From JANMDR01 sp031376425 (lineage in GTDB: Bacteria > Pseudomonadota > Gammaproteobacteria > Burkholderiales > Usitatibacteraceae): DNA of 5,400 nucleotides. Where the stretch lies: positions 1 through 5,400 of the forward strand of contig JANMDR010000202.1 in assembly GCA_031376425.1 (NCBI GenBank), in the 5' to 3' direction. Below the pieces are notes generated by a model, which did no database searches, was not told the DNA's origin, and saw nothing but the letters and a program-made list of their open reading frames with translations. Shown here in pieces: positions 4,910 through 5,400 of this stretch. Each line of letters starts with the position of its first letter. The first letter of the stretch is position 1. The position numbers were made by a program, and so were the translations under genes.

Positions 4910-5400
4910 GCACCGCTGAATCTAAATTTTGCGTTCGCATTTTCGTCACATAACAACGCCACACCCACCTTCAACAACATCGGCAGCTACACCCAAATAG
5001 GGCAGGGCATCACACCAATTGCCACCTCAAACCTACTAGCCACCTTTGACCCCACAACGCTCACCAATGGCCAATACGATCTCCGCCTAATCGCCATTGA
5101 CCTCAACGGCAACGAAGCACAAGACAAAATCACCCTAATCGTCATGGGTGAATTAAAGGTCGGCATCTTCACGGTATCCTTCCTAGATTTAGATATAGAA
5201 GCCGACGGCATCCCCATCCGCATCACCCGCACCTATGACAGTCGCAAGAAAGCACAAAACCTAGACTTCGGCTACGGCTGGAGCGTCGATTACCAAAACT
5301 TCCCCCTACAAAAAAACGCAACCATCGGCGCCGGCTGGGAAACCTACACCCAAGGTTTAATCAAGATATGCCTACGCCCCATCGGCAAACGCATCATCAC
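4892..5400 (+). CDS. Second Rhs-family protein, N-terminal part (3' partial, start uncertain)
   Basis: The frame is open from 4715 to the right edge. Convincing coding sequence begins near 4950 and includes FNNIGSYTQIGQG, LLATFDPTTLTNGQYDLRL, KVGIFTVSFLDLDIEADGIP, TRTYDSRKK and DFGYGWSVDYQNF. These segments are typical of the region before the YD repeats in large Rhs proteins. Codon use (AAC, ACC, CTA, little G) matches the first Rhs gene. I give the first ATG (4892), but it has no Shine-Dalgarno and sits inside a terminator-like hairpin. A GTG at 4841 would give KQK plus a hydrophobic stretch ending NFAFA, which resembles a Sec signal peptide. Initiation at the ATG at 5144 would lose family sequence. 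Homologues usually have much more sequence before this point, so a 5'-truncated or displaced Rhs copy is also possible. Confidence 0.72.
   Translation, partial: MMAIFFAPLNLNFAFAFSSHNNATPTFNNIGSYTQIGQGITPIATSNLLATFDPTTLTNGQYDLRLIAIDLNGNEAQDKITLIVMGELKVGIFTVSFLDLDIEADGIPIRITRTYDSRKKAQNLDFGYGWSVDYQNFPLQKNATIGAGWETYTQGLIKICLRPIGKRII

Noticed and set aside
4777..5232. Two minus-strand open frames opposite the second Rhs frame
   Set aside because: The plus strand encodes clear Rhs-family sequence there; the minus-strand products look like random translations of the C-rich coding strand.

Overview
The window reads as part of a polymorphic-toxin (Rhs/YD-repeat) locus. The organism is probably a Gram-negative bacterium, perhaps a gammaproteobacterium. 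That assignment is weak: it rests only on gene content, moderate GC by eye and the style of the Rhs proteins. No rRNA, tRNA or housekeeping marker is present.

Layout. Positions 2-2182 (+) are the 3' part of a large Rhs gene whose 5' end lies off the left edge. It has YD repeats, then the Rhs-associated core ending in a PxxxxDPxG motif at about 1499-1525. A variable C-terminal tip follows, with an HNH-type nuclease signature (AHH, then a distal DHxxLH). Directly downstream, with gaps of 36, 21 and 29 nt, lie three tandem genes for proteins of 151-164 residues (2219-2713, 2735-3199, 3229-3684). Neighbouring copies are about three-quarters identical. Their position makes them the best candidates for the immunity genes of the toxin tip, although I do not recognise the family. 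A convergent DUF1963/YwqG-like gene follows on the minus strand (3782-4567). After about 320 nt without a convincing gene, a second Rhs-type reading frame begins on the plus strand and runs off the right edge (about 4892 to >5400).

How the parts may work together (inference). The first Rhs protein would form a shell or stalk that delivers the C-terminal nuclease, and one or more of the tandem proteins would protect the producer. Three diverged copies could cover toxin variants of kin or competitors. The DUF1963 protein may be a passenger or an accessory immunity factor. The second Rhs frame suggests a tandem Rhs array in which tip/immunity modules are exchanged.

Signals beyond the genes. Codon use and C-over-G strand bias change abruptly inside the conserved Rhs core near 1335-1350, a likely recombination boundary, and the same C-rich style returns in the second Rhs frame. 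A 10-bp perfect inverted repeat followed by eight T (4870-4909) looks like an intrinsic terminator but sits exactly where the second Rhs frame should start. A separate palindrome lies in the divergent intergenic region (4681-4713). The immunity-like genes carry a near-identical patch suggesting gene conversion, a repeat-flanked 10-codon indel and a lost upstream ATG.
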